DNA of 64,000 nt from the NCBI RefSeq assembly GCF_030269485.1, contig NZ_BSTL01000006.1, positions 248,001 to 312,000 on the forward strand. Reading direction: 5' to 3'. The stretch comes from Actinoplanes sp. NBRC 103695. Its GTDB lineage: Bacteria; Actinomycetota; Actinomycetes; Mycobacteriales; Micromonosporaceae. This document shows, in pieces, positions 9,073 to 16,562 of the stretch; positions within the stretch are counted from its first letter, which is position 1; each line of letters begins with the position of its first letter. The notes below the pieces were generated by a model. That model saw only the letters and a program-made list of their open reading frames with translations. It was not told where the DNA came from and did not search any database. The position numbers and the translations under genes were made by a program.

Positions 9073-9657
9073 TCAGGAGACACCACTGAGGACGTGGTCG
9101 ATGACCTGGCCGGTCCGATTCAGCACCGCCTCGTCGGGTTCCCCGGCCAGGGCCAGGCGTTGCAGCGTGCCGGTCAGCGCCAGCGCCAGCGCCTCCGGGT
9201 CGGCGCCGGCCGGTACGCGGCCGATCTCCTGCTCGGCCGCCAGGTACCGCGCGACGGCCTGCTCGACCGCGGTCAGCCCGGCGGCGCCCGGGCCGAGCAC
9301 CCTCTCGACCTCGGCCGTCAGGTCGGGGCGGAAAACGAGCAGCCGGGTCAGCGCGACGATCCGGTCCAGTGGCGTGGCGCGGACGGCCTCGGCGAGGTTG
9401 GCCGCCACGGTCGCGCTGCCGGCCTGCTCGGCGAGGCCCGCGACGCCGGCGGCGATCTGGAACGAACGGTCGACCGCGTAGCCCGCCAGGAAGCCGTCCC
9501 AGGTGCGGAAATGCGTGTACAGCAGGCCGGTGGCGACGCCGGCGTCGCGGGTCACGGCGCGGCCGGTCAGCCCGCTCGGTCCGCCGGTGGCGATCAGCCG
9601 TTCCAGGGCGGCGAAGAACTGCTGCCTGAGCTCAGGGATGACGACACCGCGGGGCAT
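9073..9657 (-). CDS. TetR family transcriptional regulator
   Basis: This 194-residue protein, using the ATG at 9657 (MPRGVVIPEL), has an N-terminal TetR helix-turn-helix at about residues 10-55 (LTGRAVTRDAGVATGLLYTHF, split here by its G and Y landmarks) and a helical C-terminal ligand domain. A longer reading frame up to 9693 would translate one of the two operator copies and is less likely. The gene is divergent from the FAD monooxygenase gene, and two palindromes lie between them. It therefore probably represses itself and the monooxygenase until a small aromatic or hydrophobic ligand binds, which is inferred from the arrangement. Confidence 0.85.
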   Translation of the reverse strand: MPRGVVIPELRQQFFAALERLIATGGPSGLTGRAVTRDAGVATGLLYTHFRTWDGFLAGYAVDRSFQIAAGVAGLAEQAGSATVAANLAEAVRATPLDRIVALTRLLVFRPDLTAEVERVLGPGAAGLTAVEQAVARYLAAEQEIGRVPAGADPEALALALTGTLQRLALAGEPDEAVLNRTGQVIDHVLSGVS

Positions 9658-9686
9658 GACCGGGAGTCTAGGGGTTGCCCCAGGTT

Positions 9687-9722
9687 TGAGCACGTGTTCA
9701 TACTAGTTTGAGCAACTGCTCA
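9687..9722. promoter_or_regulatory. Duplicated operator between TetR and monooxygenase genes
   Basis: Two copies of a 14-bp palindrome lie here: TGAGCACGTGTTCA (9687-9700, one mismatch) and TGAGCAACTGCTCA (9709-9722, perfect). Each sits in a longer direct repeat that begins TTTGAGCA and ends TCATACT. Their centres are 22 bp apart, about two helical turns, so two TetR dimers could bind on one face. The site is in the divergent gap directly in front of both start codons. Confidence 0.7.
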
Positions 9723-9744
9723 TACTCGTCTCCGGGGAGTTTCC

Positions 9745-10890
9745 ATGAAACGTGCGCTGATCGTCGGGGCGGGCATCGCCGGGCTGGCCACCGCGTTGCG
9801 GCTGACCCGGGACGGGTGGCACGCGACCGTCCTGGAACGCGCGCCCGCCCTGCGCACCGGCGGCTACGTGGTGAACCTGATCGGGCTCGGCTGCGACGCC
9901 GCCGACCGTCTCGGCCTGCTGCCCGCGCTCCGCCGGCACGACCTGGGCCTGATCACCACGGTGCTGGTCCGGGCCGACGGGCGGCCGAAGTTCACCGTGC
10001 CGTCCGCGGTGGCCGAGGCGACGGTCGGACCCCGCGCGCTCACCGTCTTCCGCGGCGACCTCGAGACCGTCCTGCACGAGGCGGTCCGGGAGGTCGCCGA
10101 CGTCCGCTTCGGCGTCACCACGACCGCGGTGGATCAAGACCCTTCCCGGGTACGCGCGCAGCTCAGCGACGGCACGACCGAGGAGGTGGACCTGCTCGTC
10201 GGCGCGGACGGTCTGCACTCGGCGACCCGGGCGGCCCTGTTCGGCGACGGACACCGGGTCGACCTGCCCTACGCGGTGGGCGCCTTCCCGCTGACACCAC
10301 CGGTCATCGGCGTTCCCGAGAGGTCGTCGGTCACCTTCATCGGCGCCGGGCGTACCGCGGGTGTGATGAATTTCGGGCCGCACCGCACCTCGGCGTTCTT
10401 CGCCTACCGCACCGGCGACCCGTCGGCCGAGCTCGCCCGCGGTCCGCTGCCGGCGCTGCGGGCGGCGTTCGGAGATCTCGGCGGCGGGCCGGCCGGTGCC
10501 CTGAGCACCGAGCCGGAGGACGTCTACTTCGACGCCGTGAGCCAGGTGGTCATGCCGCGGTGGAGCGACGGGAGGGTGGTCCTGATCGGTGACGCCGCCT
10601 GGTGCGTGACCCTGTTCGCCGGACATGGCGCCGGGCTGGCCATGACCGGCGCGGACCGGCTCGGTGCGGCGCTGAAGGACCACTCCACGGTGCCGGAGGC
10701 GCTTGCCGCCTGGGAGGCCGGCCTGCGCCCCGAGACGGTCAAGCGGCAGGCGATGGCCCGCCGCGGGATGCGCCAGTTCGCCCCGCCCAGCGAGTTCCAC
10801 GTCCGGCTGGGCGACCTCGCCCTGCGCGCGATGACCCTGCCGGGCATCCGCACCCTGGTCCGCCGTGGCGTGGAACGGGCCAACCGCTGA
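9745..10890 (+). CDS. FAD-dependent monooxygenase
   Basis: A 381-residue flavoprotein of the aromatic hydroxylase (PHBH) fold. The FAD-binding Rossmann motif GAGIAGLATALRL is at residues 8-20. The second flavin motif LLVGADGLHSATR is in the middle, and the GDAAW motif near residue 283 (RVVLIGDAAWCVTLFAGHG) contacts the ribityl chain. Such enzymes hydroxylate small aromatic or polyketide substrates using NAD(P)H and O2, and in actinomycetes they often give antibiotic or xenobiotic resistance. The start ATG has a GGGGAG ribosome binding site. It is divergent from a TetR gene with shared operators, so it is probably inducible. The substrate is unknown. Confidence 0.85.
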   Translation: MKRALIVGAGIAGLATALRLTRDGWHATVLERAPALRTGGYVVNLIGLGCDAADRLGLLPALRRHDLGLITTVLVRADGRPKFTVPSAVAEATVGPRALTVFRGDLETVLHEAVREVADVRFGVTTTAVDQDPSRVRAQLSDGTTEEVDLLVGADGLHSATRAALFGDGHRVDLPYAVGAFPLTPPVIGVPERSSVTFIGAGRTAGVMNFGPHRTSAFFAYRTGDPSAELARGPLPALRAAFGDLGGGPAGALSTEPEDVYFDAVSQVVMPRWSDGRVVLIGDAAWCVTLFAGHGAGLAMTGADRLGAALKDHSTVPEALAAWEAGLRPETVKRQAMARRGMRQFAPPSEFHVRLGDLALRAMTLPGIRTLVRRGVERANR

Positions 10891-10895
10891 CCCGC

Positions 10896-10952
10896 TTCAC
10901 AACGAGAACGAACGTTCTTTCCCGGGGTAAGAACGTTCGTTCTCGTTGTGAA
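10896..10952. terminator. Perfect 24-bp inverted repeat, likely bidirectional terminator
   Basis: The left arm 10896-10919 and right arm 10929-10952 are perfect reverse complements, with a 9-nt loop (10920-10928). Arm landmarks are TTCACAACGAGAACG and AACGTTCTT. The hairpin lies between two converging genes, starting 5 bp after the monooxygenase stop and ending 16 bp before the other gene's stop. There is no long T tract, which is usual for actinomycete terminators. The arm also contains the palindrome AACGTT, so a protein-binding role is possible. Confidence 0.75.
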
Positions 10953-10968
10953 CGCCACCGTCACCGGG

Positions 10969-12201
10969 TCAGGACGCGACGGCCGTGAAGATCGTGGTGC
11001 GGTCGGTGCGGGCGACGTCGTCGCCGAGCGAGCCCGGCACGGCCTTGCTGAGCGGGTCCGGGCGCACCGGGGTGGCGCGCAGCTTGGACAGCAGCCACAC
11101 CGCCCGGCCGTCGGACGCCTTGCCGGTGACGAAGCTCAGCTCCAGGTCGGTGGTGCCCTGCGTCTGCTCGGCCGTGCCCGCCCGCGCGCCGGTGACACAC
11201 ACGGGCACGCGTTCCACGAGCCGCATCTTGATCTTCACGCTGCCCTTGCCCGAGCTCACCACCCGCGTATCGGCCGGACGCAGGTCGACACCCCAGCTTC
11301 CGCCGTCCGACACCGCGTCGCACTCCCGCACCTTCGACCGGAGCGCGATCAGCCTGTCCGAGCCGAAGCCGCCCTTGTGCAGGTCGGCCACCCGCCGGCG
11401 CATCGCCGCGGGCTCCGCCGTGGAGGAGATCAGGCGCTGGTAGCGGTCGACGTAGGCATAGGCCAGCTCGGGGCGGGCCGGATGTCCCGCGGTCGGCAGG
11501 GCGGTCTCGTAGCCGTCCTCGTTCACCGGCTCGGGCTCGGGCTCCTCCGCGGGGTCGGTCGCGCCCGCACAGAAGGGTTCGGGATTCTGCGGGTCCGCGC
11601 AGATCTCGGTCCACCGGACGTCCGGGGTGGTGCCGGACCGCATCGACTTGGACACCACGCTGGACATGGTCGCCACGCCGAGACCGCAGACGAACAGCAC
11701 CGCGATGACCACGACCGTGATGACGGCTACGTCGGCCTTCTTCTTCCGCGGCGGCGCGGGAGGCGGGGCGAATCCGGTCGGGTAGCCGGGCGGGGCGGGA
11801 TAGCCGGGCGGATAACCCGGCGGAGGCGGGAATCCGGGCGGGGGCGGATAGCCGGGAGCATGCGCATAGCCCGGCGGGGGCGGGAATCCGGGCGGAGGGG
11901 GGTAGCCCGGCGAAGGCGGGTAGCCGGGTGCGTGCGCATAGCCGGGCGGAGGCGGGAACCCCGGCGGAAGCGGTGGGTAACCGGCCGCCGGCTGAGGGCT
12001 GGGCTCGGGCGCGGCGGGACGAGGCTGATGGGCGGCCGGAGTGGGCTCCGGCGCGGCGGGGCTCGAGCCGGGCGCGGCAGGGCTGGTGGGGCCGGGCGCG
12101 GCAGAAACGGGGCCGGGCGCGGCGGGGCTGGTGGGGTCGGGCGCGGCAGGGGCGGGGTCGGGCGCGGCGGGTGGGTGGTCGCCGGGAGCGGGATCAGGCA
12201 C
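10969..12201 (-). CDS. Proline-rich, membrane-anchored protein of unknown function (paralogue A)
   Basis: The product has 410 residues in three parts. Residues 1 to about 150 are low complexity: first AAPDP/AAPGP-type repeats, then PPPPGF/PPPPGYAHAPGYP repeats. A basic stop (PPRKKK) and one transmembrane helix (about 155-178, VAVITVVVIAVLFVCGLG) follow. The rest is an extracellular domain of about 225 residues with landmarks YVDRYQRLIS, QGTTDLELSFV, WLLSKLRATPVRPDPLS and four Cys. The C-terminal domain clearly matches the gene at 15613-16452, including the closing pattern PVRPDPL, RTD and AVAS/PAAS. No catalytic motif is seen and I do not recognise the family. The upstream region carries an 84-bp block shared with the paralogue. 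Confidence 0.75.
   Translation of the reverse strand: MPDPAPGDHPPAAPDPAPAAPDPTSPAAPGPVSAAPGPTSPAAPGSSPAAPEPTPAAHQPRPAAPEPSPQPAAGYPPLPPGFPPPPGYAHAPGYPPSPGYPPPPGFPPPPGYAHAPGYPPPPGFPPPPGYPPGYPAPPGYPTGFAPPPAPPRKKKADVAVITVVVIAVLFVCGLGVATMSSVVSKSMRSGTTPDVRWTEICADPQNPEPFCAGATDPAEEPEPEPVNEDGYETALPTAGHPARPELAYAYVDRYQRLISSTAEPAAMRRRVADLHKGGFGSDRLIALRSKVRECDAVSDGGSWGVDLRPADTRVVSSGKGSVKIKMRLVERVPVCVTGARAGTAEQTQGTTDLELSFVTGKASDGRAVWLLSKLRATPVRPDPLSKAVPGSLGDDVARTDRTTIFTAVAS
11765..11990 (-). repeat. Degenerate tandem repeat coding Pro/Gly-rich linker
   Basis: This in-frame run codes repeated units such as GYPPPPGF and PPPPGYAHAP in the cytoplasmic N-terminus of paralogue A. In DNA it appears as repeated cccggcgg-, gggaatccgggcgg- and gggtagccgggc-type blocks. 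Such repeats change length easily by slippage. Paralogue B lacks the repeat entirely. Confidence 0.7.
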
Positions 12202-12230
12202 GGTCGGCCATTATCCACACTGGAACGAGT

Positions 12231-12314
12231 GGCAGCCAAGCCCGGAACGGGCGGCAATGGAGCCCGGCCACCGACCAGGGTCGCCGAGGGGGCGGGACCG
12301 TGCTGTGCGCGTAC
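12231..12314. promoter_or_regulatory. Conserved non-coding block, copy A
   Basis: This 84-bp block is about 87% identical by my count to 16478-16560. Both lie directly upstream of the two paralogous membrane-protein genes and in the same orientation. Shared landmarks are GGCAGCCAAGCCCGG at one end and GGCGGGACCGTGCTGTGCG with GTAC at the other. On the minus strand, a TTGGCT hexamer at the promoter-proximal end is followed 18 nt later by GATAAT, a possible promoter for paralogue A. Confidence 0.6.
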
Positions 12315-12340
12315 CGGAGAAAGGTCTTGACCTTGGCGGC

Positions 12341-12985
12341 TCAGCCCTGCAGATAGGCGAGGACGGCCAGGATGCGGCGGTTGTCGTCCTCGGACTGCCG
12401 GAGGCCGAGCTTGGTGAAGATGTTGTTGCTGTGCTTGCTGACGGTCCGCTCGGTGACGAACATCCGGGCGGCGATCGCGGCGTTGGAGCGGCCCTGGGCC
12501 ATCAGCGCCAGGACCTCGTGCTCGCGCGGGCTCAGCTCCCGGAGCTTCGGGTCGGCGGCGCGGCGGTTCAGCAGGGCGCTGACCACCTCGGGGTCCATGA
12601 CTGTGCTGCCGGCGGCGACCTGGCGGACGTTGGTGACGAACTGGCCGACATCCATCACCCGGTCCTTCAGCAGGTAGCCGACCGCCCCGGCACGGTCCGA
12701 CATCAGCTCCCTGGCGTAGAGCTGCTCCACGTACTGCGAGAGGACCACGACGGGCAGCCCGGGAATCGCGCGGCGGGCCTCGATCGCGGCGCGCAGGCCC
12801 TCGTCGGTGAAGGTCGGCGGCAACCGTACGTCGACGACGGCGACGTCCGGGCGGTGCGTCGTCAGGGCCCGCAGCAGGGCCGGCCCGTCGTCGACGGCCT
12901 CCACGACCTCGCAGCCGTTGGCCCGGAAGATCCTGATCAGGCCCTCGCGGAGCAGGGTGAGGTCCTCGGCTACGACGACGCGCAC
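12341..12985 (-). CDS. LuxR-family two-component response regulator
   Basis: A 214-residue NarL/LuxR-type regulator. The receiver domain (about 1-120) has the acidic pair in VVVAEDLTLL, the phosphoacceptor Asp near residue 50 (VAVVDVRLPP) and the conserved Lys in GYLLKDRV. The C-terminal LuxR helix-turn-helix is at about 148-205 (LSPREHEVLALMAQGRSN then RTVSKHSNNIFTKLG). Its start overlaps the end of the kinase gene by 16 bp, so the two form a coupled pair. The target is not known; the palindrome at 14318-14339 beyond the kinase is a candidate site. Confidence 0.9.
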   Translation of the reverse strand: MRVVVAEDLTLLREGLIRIFRANGCEVVEAVDDGPALLRALTTHRPDVAVVDVRLPPTFTDEGLRAAIEARRAIPGLPVVVLSQYVEQLYARELMSDRAGAVGYLLKDRVMDVGQFVTNVRQVAAGSTVMDPEVVSALLNRRAADPKLRELSPREHEVLALMAQGRSNAAIAARMFVTERTVSKHSNNIFTKLGLRQSEDDNRRILAVLAYLQG

Positions 12986-14211
12986 GGCAGCGACATCCTT
13001 ATCTCGGTGGGCCCGCCCGGCGGGCTGTCGACGTCGAGGGTGCCGTCGAACGCGGCCAGGCGGCGGGCGATGCCGCGCAGGCCGGTGCCGGCGTCGATCG
13101 AGGCGCCTCCCCGGCCGTCGTCGGCCACCGTCATCGCCAGCAGCCCCGGGGCCGCGAACTCCACCGTGATCCGGATGTGCCGGGCCTCAGCGTGTTTGAT
13201 GGCGTTCGACAGGGCCTCGGAGACCGCGAAGTAGGCCGCCGACTCGACCGGCGCGGGCAGACGTCCGGGCAGGCGGGCCACCACCGCGGTGGGGATCGGG
13301 TTGACCAGTGCCAGGGCTTGCAGGGCGCCGTCCAGGCCGCGATCCGCCAGGACCGGTGGGTGGATGCCGCGGACCAGGTCGCGCAGTTCGGTCAGGGCGC
13401 CGGCGGTCGACTCGCGCGCCTCCACCAGCAACCGCTGGACGGCGTGCGGATCGTCGTGCAGCAGCTGTTCGGCCAGGCCCAGGCTCATGCCCAGCGACAC
13501 CAGGCGGGCCTGCGCGCCGTCGTGCAGGTCGCGTTCGATCCGGCGCAACTCGCCGGCCTGACTGTCGACCGTGTCGGCCCGCGAGGCCGCCAGCTGCTCG
13601 ACCCGGGCCCGCAGCCGCGCCTGCTCGGTCGGGCCGAGCAGGGCGCGGATCACCCGGGCGTTGAGGTTCGCCAGCCGCACCGCCGTGGCGTACCAGAGAA
13701 GGAGCAGCACCGGGCCGAGCGGGACCAGAGCGAACGACTGCGTGACGCTGTGCAGCCGGAAACCCTCCCCCAGCGGGGTGCGGAACGCCTGCGGCGGCGT
13801 CAGCTGGTAGACCAGCGGATAGAGCAGGTAGAAGAACCCGCCGAGGAACAGCAGCAGCGACAGCCCGCTGGTCAGCCAGCCGGCGATCGAGTTGACCAGC
13901 AGCCAGGCCCAGTCCCGCCAGGTCGCCGGATCGCGCAGGATCGTCCACAGCCGGGTCGGCCACCCGGCGTCCGGCCTCGGCAGATAAGGCCGGGCCACCG
14001 GTGCGCCGAGGCGGTCGGCGGCCCACTGCCGGTGCAGATCGGCGAACCAGCGGACCAGCGCCGTCGCGAGGAAGGTCAGCGGGATGCCGGCGCCGAGGAC
14101 CACCGACGCCGAGGCGAACCAGAGCGTCGCCAGCGCTAAACCCAGCACCGTGCCGAGCGTCAGCACCAGCGACCAGCCCAGCAGGCTGATCCGCAGGGCG
14201 AGCGTGTTCAT
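12970..14211 (-). CDS. Sensor histidine kinase (NarL/DesK-type)
   Basis: This kinase of 413 residues has several N-terminal membrane helices (about 8-30, 35-55, 105-135 and 165-185), a HisKA_3 dimerisation segment with the phospho-accepting His near residue 228 (IERDLHDGAQARL), and a short HATPase domain with SEALSNAIKHAEA (N box) and VADDGRGGA (G1 box). It is transcribed before its response regulator and overlaps it. A linker between the second and third membrane groups may sense an envelope signal, but no known sensor domain is visible. It is divergent from a serine-hydrolase lipoprotein gene, a plausible target. Confidence 0.9.
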   Translation of the reverse strand: MNTLALRISLLGWSLVLTLGTVLGLALATLWFASASVVLGAGIPLTFLATALVRWFADLHRQWAADRLGAPVARPYLPRPDAGWPTRLWTILRDPATWRDWAWLLVNSIAGWLTSGLSLLLFLGGFFYLLYPLVYQLTPPQAFRTPLGEGFRLHSVTQSFALVPLGPVLLLLWYATAVRLANLNARVIRALLGPTEQARLRARVEQLAASRADTVDSQAGELRRIERDLHDGAQARLVSLGMSLGLAEQLLHDDPHAVQRLLVEARESTAGALTELRDLVRGIHPPVLADRGLDGALQALALVNPIPTAVVARLPGRLPAPVESAAYFAVSEALSNAIKHAEARHIRITVEFAAPGLLAMTVADDGRGGASIDAGTGLRGIARRLAAFDGTLDVDSPPGGPTEIRMSLPCASS

Positions 14212-14317
14212 CCGTTGATGATGACTCCTCGGCCCGGGCCGGCGCGGTAGGGCTGGCTACACCCTCCGTGGGGTCCAGCCGCAATGGCTTCGGTCCTCGG
14301 GCTCGCCAAGCTGGGTC

Positions 14318-14339
14318 TCGCCGGTCGATCGACCGGCGA
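14318..14339. promoter_or_regulatory. Perfect 22-bp palindrome between kinase and hydrolase genes
   Basis: The half site TCGCCGGTCGA is followed directly by its exact reverse complement with no spacer. It lies 21 bp upstream of the ATG of the serine-hydrolase gene and about 107 bp upstream of the kinase gene. The location in a divergent gap and the perfect symmetry suggest an operator, possibly for the adjacent LuxR-type regulator. A hairpin in the leader RNA is the alternative. Confidence 0.55.
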
Positions 14340-14360
14340 CCACCCGACCAGGAGAACCTC

Positions 14361-15557
14361 ATGACCGCAAAACCCCTGGCCCTTCTGTTGGCCCTGGCTC
14401 TGACCGCCTGCGGGACGGCGTCCGCCTCCGAAACCGCCGCCCCGGCCCCGCTGGCCTCCCTTGCCCAGCAGGTCGTGGACGCCGGAGCGCCCGGGGTGAT
14501 CGTCCGGGTCGACGACGGCCGCGGGCAGCCGATCGAGATCGCGCGGCAGGCGCCGTGGACCCGGGCCGACCACACCCTCGCGGCGAGTGACCGGTTCCGG
14601 ATGGGCTCCAACACCAAGACGATGGTCGCCACCGTCATCCTGCAACTGGTCGCCGAGCACCGGCTCCGGCTGACCGACCCGGTCGGGAAGTGGCTGCCCG
14701 GCCTCATCCCGAACGGGAACGCGATCACCGTACGGATGCTGCTCAACCACACCAGCGGCCTGTTCAACTACACCTTCGACCCCGAGGTGCTCCAGGCGTT
14801 CACCGGCCAGGACACCCGGACCTGGACGCCCCGGCAGCTGATCGCCGCCGGCGTCCGGCACGACCCGATGTTCGCGCCCGGCGCGGGCTACTCCTACAGC
14901 AACACCAACTACGTCGCGCTCGGCCTGGTCGCCGAGAAGGCGACCGGGCACACCCTGGGCGACCTGATCCAGGAACGGATCGCCCGGCCGCTGCGCCTGA
15001 AGGACACCCACCTGGGCGCCCGAGCCGGTGGCACCCTCGCTCACGGCTACGAACCGGACGCCGCCCACATCGGCCCGCTGCTGCCCCCGGGCGTGCCCGC
15101 CGGGACCGCGTTCGCCGGCCCGGCACGGCCTGCCGGGTACGTCGACACCACCCGGATCAACACCAGCACCGAGTGGGCCGCCGGTGGCATGGTCTCCACC
15201 GCGCGGGACTGGGCCCGCTTCGACAGCGCGCTGCTGTCCGGCAAGTTCCTGCCGGCCGCCCTGCTGACGGAGATGCGCACCACCGTCGCCGAGGAGGCCG
15301 AGTTCCCGGACCGCCGGTACGGGCTCGGCCTGGAGCAGGTGGTCACCCCGTGCGGCACCGTCTGGGGCCACAACGGCCAGGTGCCCGGCTACTCCAGCGA
15401 GAACTACACCGACGCCGCCGGCAGGCGCACGGTCTCGGTGCTGACCGCGACGATCTTCGGGCTGGCCTCACCTGCGCCCCGGGCGGCCAATCAGGCCCTG
15501 GTCAACGCCGCGGTGTGCACCATGCTGGGCAAGCCGATCCCCGCCCCGGCCGGCTGA
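14361..15557 (+). CDS. Lipoprotein serine hydrolase, beta-lactamase/DD-carboxypeptidase fold (S12)
   Basis: This gene encodes 398 residues with a lipoprotein signal (lipobox LTAC near residue 16) and a serine beta-lactamase-like domain of class C/DD-peptidase type. The active-site SxxK is in MGSNTKTMVATV (about 78-81). The Tyr motif is YSYSNTNY, and the third motif is the HxG of WGHNGQVPG. HTSGLFNY and TEWAAGGMVSTARDWARF are typical of the D-alanyl-D-alanine carboxypeptidase/esterase group (R61-like). It probably acts outside the membrane on peptidoglycan peptides or esters. The ATG at 14361 has an AGGAGAA ribosome binding site; a longer in-frame start at 14268 would disrupt the signal. Confidence 0.85.
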   Translation: MTAKPLALLLALALTACGTASASETAAPAPLASLAQQVVDAGAPGVIVRVDDGRGQPIEIARQAPWTRADHTLAASDRFRMGSNTKTMVATVILQLVAEHRLRLTDPVGKWLPGLIPNGNAITVRMLLNHTSGLFNYTFDPEVLQAFTGQDTRTWTPRQLIAAGVRHDPMFAPGAGYSYSNTNYVALGLVAEKATGHTLGDLIQERIARPLRLKDTHLGARAGGTLAHGYEPDAAHIGPLLPPGVPAGTAFAGPARPAGYVDTTRINTSTEWAAGGMVSTARDWARFDSALLSGKFLPAALLTEMRTTVAEEAEFPDRRYGLGLEQVVTPCGTVWGHNGQVPGYSSENYTDAAGRRTVSVLTATIFGLASPAPRAANQALVNAAVCTMLGKPIPAPAG

Positions 15558-15612
15558 TCCCCAGGTCTGCCGCGGCGTCGAGCTCGCCGGCCGCTGACCG
15601 GTGGGGTAAGCG

Positions 15613-16452
15613 TCAGCTTGCGGCGGGCGAGAACAGCGTCCTGGCGTCGGTGCGGACCACCGCGTCGCCCTGCTTTCCCGGTGAGGCCGAACGCAGCGGG
15701 TCCGGCCTCACCGGTCTGGCGTGCATCTCGGTCAGCAGCCACACACTCCGCCCGTCGGCTCTCCCGACGGGCACGAAGTCGAGCTCGAGGTCCGTGGTCC
15801 CCTGCACCAGAGCGCCGGGGGCCGCCTTCGTGCCGGTGACGCAGGCCGGCGCCACCTCGACGACCCGCACCGCCAGCAGGGAGTGAGTCTCGTTCGACTC
15901 GATCATGCTGGTCTTGCCGGGACGGATCTCGACGTCGGTCAGGGCGTCGCACTCGTGGACCTTGTCGTTGAGGGCGATGATGCCCTGCGACGCCCGGCCG
16001 CCCAGGTGGATCTCCCCCACCCGGATGCCGGGCTTCTCGGAGGTCAGGAGGCGCTGGTAGCGGTCGAGGTAGGCGGCGGCGAGCTCGGTGTCGGTCGACA
16101 GGGTCTCGCGGGGCAGGTCGACCGGCGCACCGCCGTCGGTCTGCGCCACCGGGCCGGCGGGCTCGATCGAGGGGCAGAGGTCGTCGAACTCCGCGTCGCT
16201 GCCGGGCTGCGCGCACAGCGCGTCGACCATCCCCTGCGGCGCCTGCTGCGGCTCTTTCGCGGAGACGATCATGCTGGACACCGCGACGCCGCCGAAGCCG
16301 CACAAGGCCAGGATGCTCACCACGACCAGGACGATGCCACCGACGCTGATCCCGCTCTTGCCGGGCGCGGCGGGCCTCGGCGCGAGCGACGCGCCGGGAT
16401 CATGCGGAACAGTGTCGGAGGGCTCGGGCGAGGGCGGCACGGAAGTGGACAC
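15613..16452 (-). CDS. Membrane-anchored protein of unknown function (paralogue B)
   Basis: The protein has 279 residues from a GTG at 16452. A short proline-rich N-terminus (about 32 residues) precedes one membrane helix (about 35-58, VGGIVLVVVSILALCGFGG) and an extracellular domain that matches the end of paralogue A. Shared patterns are YLDRYQRLL, VHECDAL, PACVTGTKA, VQGTTDLELDF, WLLTEMHARPVRPDPL and a closing RTDA..LFSPAAS. Two Cys pairs are conserved between the copies and may form disulfides. The function is unknown. It lacks the long Pro/Gly repeat of paralogue A but keeps the same upstream non-coding block. Confidence 0.75.
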   Translation of the reverse strand: MSTSVPPSPEPSDTVPHDPGASLAPRPAAPGKSGISVGGIVLVVVSILALCGFGGVAVSSMIVSAKEPQQAPQGMVDALCAQPGSDAEFDDLCPSIEPAGPVAQTDGGAPVDLPRETLSTDTELAAAYLDRYQRLLTSEKPGIRVGEIHLGGRASQGIIALNDKVHECDALTDVEIRPGKTSMIESNETHSLLAVRVVEVAPACVTGTKAAPGALVQGTTDLELDFVPVGRADGRSVWLLTEMHARPVRPDPLRSASPGKQGDAVVRTDARTLFSPAAS

Positions 16453-16477
16453 AATGGAGGAGTATGCACGCCGGGAC

Positions 16478-16560
16478 GGCAGCCAAGCCCGGCGCGGGCG
16501 GCACCGGAGCCTGACCACCGATAAGGTCGCCGAGATGGCGGGACCGTGCTGTGCGCGTAC
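16478..16560. promoter_or_regulatory. Conserved non-coding block, copy B
   Basis: This 83-bp block matches 12231-12314 with roughly eleven differences. It fills the gap between the stop codon of the last inositol gene and the paralogue B start. GGCAGCCAAGCCCGG lies on the paralogue-proximal side and GTGCTGTGCGCGTAC on the far side. The block is better conserved than the coding regions it precedes. Confidence 0.6.
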
Positions 16561-16562
16561 GC

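Noticed and set aside
15558..15612. Terminator hairpin between the S12 lipoprotein and paralogue B
   Set aside because: CCCCAGGTC and GACCGGTGGGG pair only imperfectly; too weak to list as a terminator.
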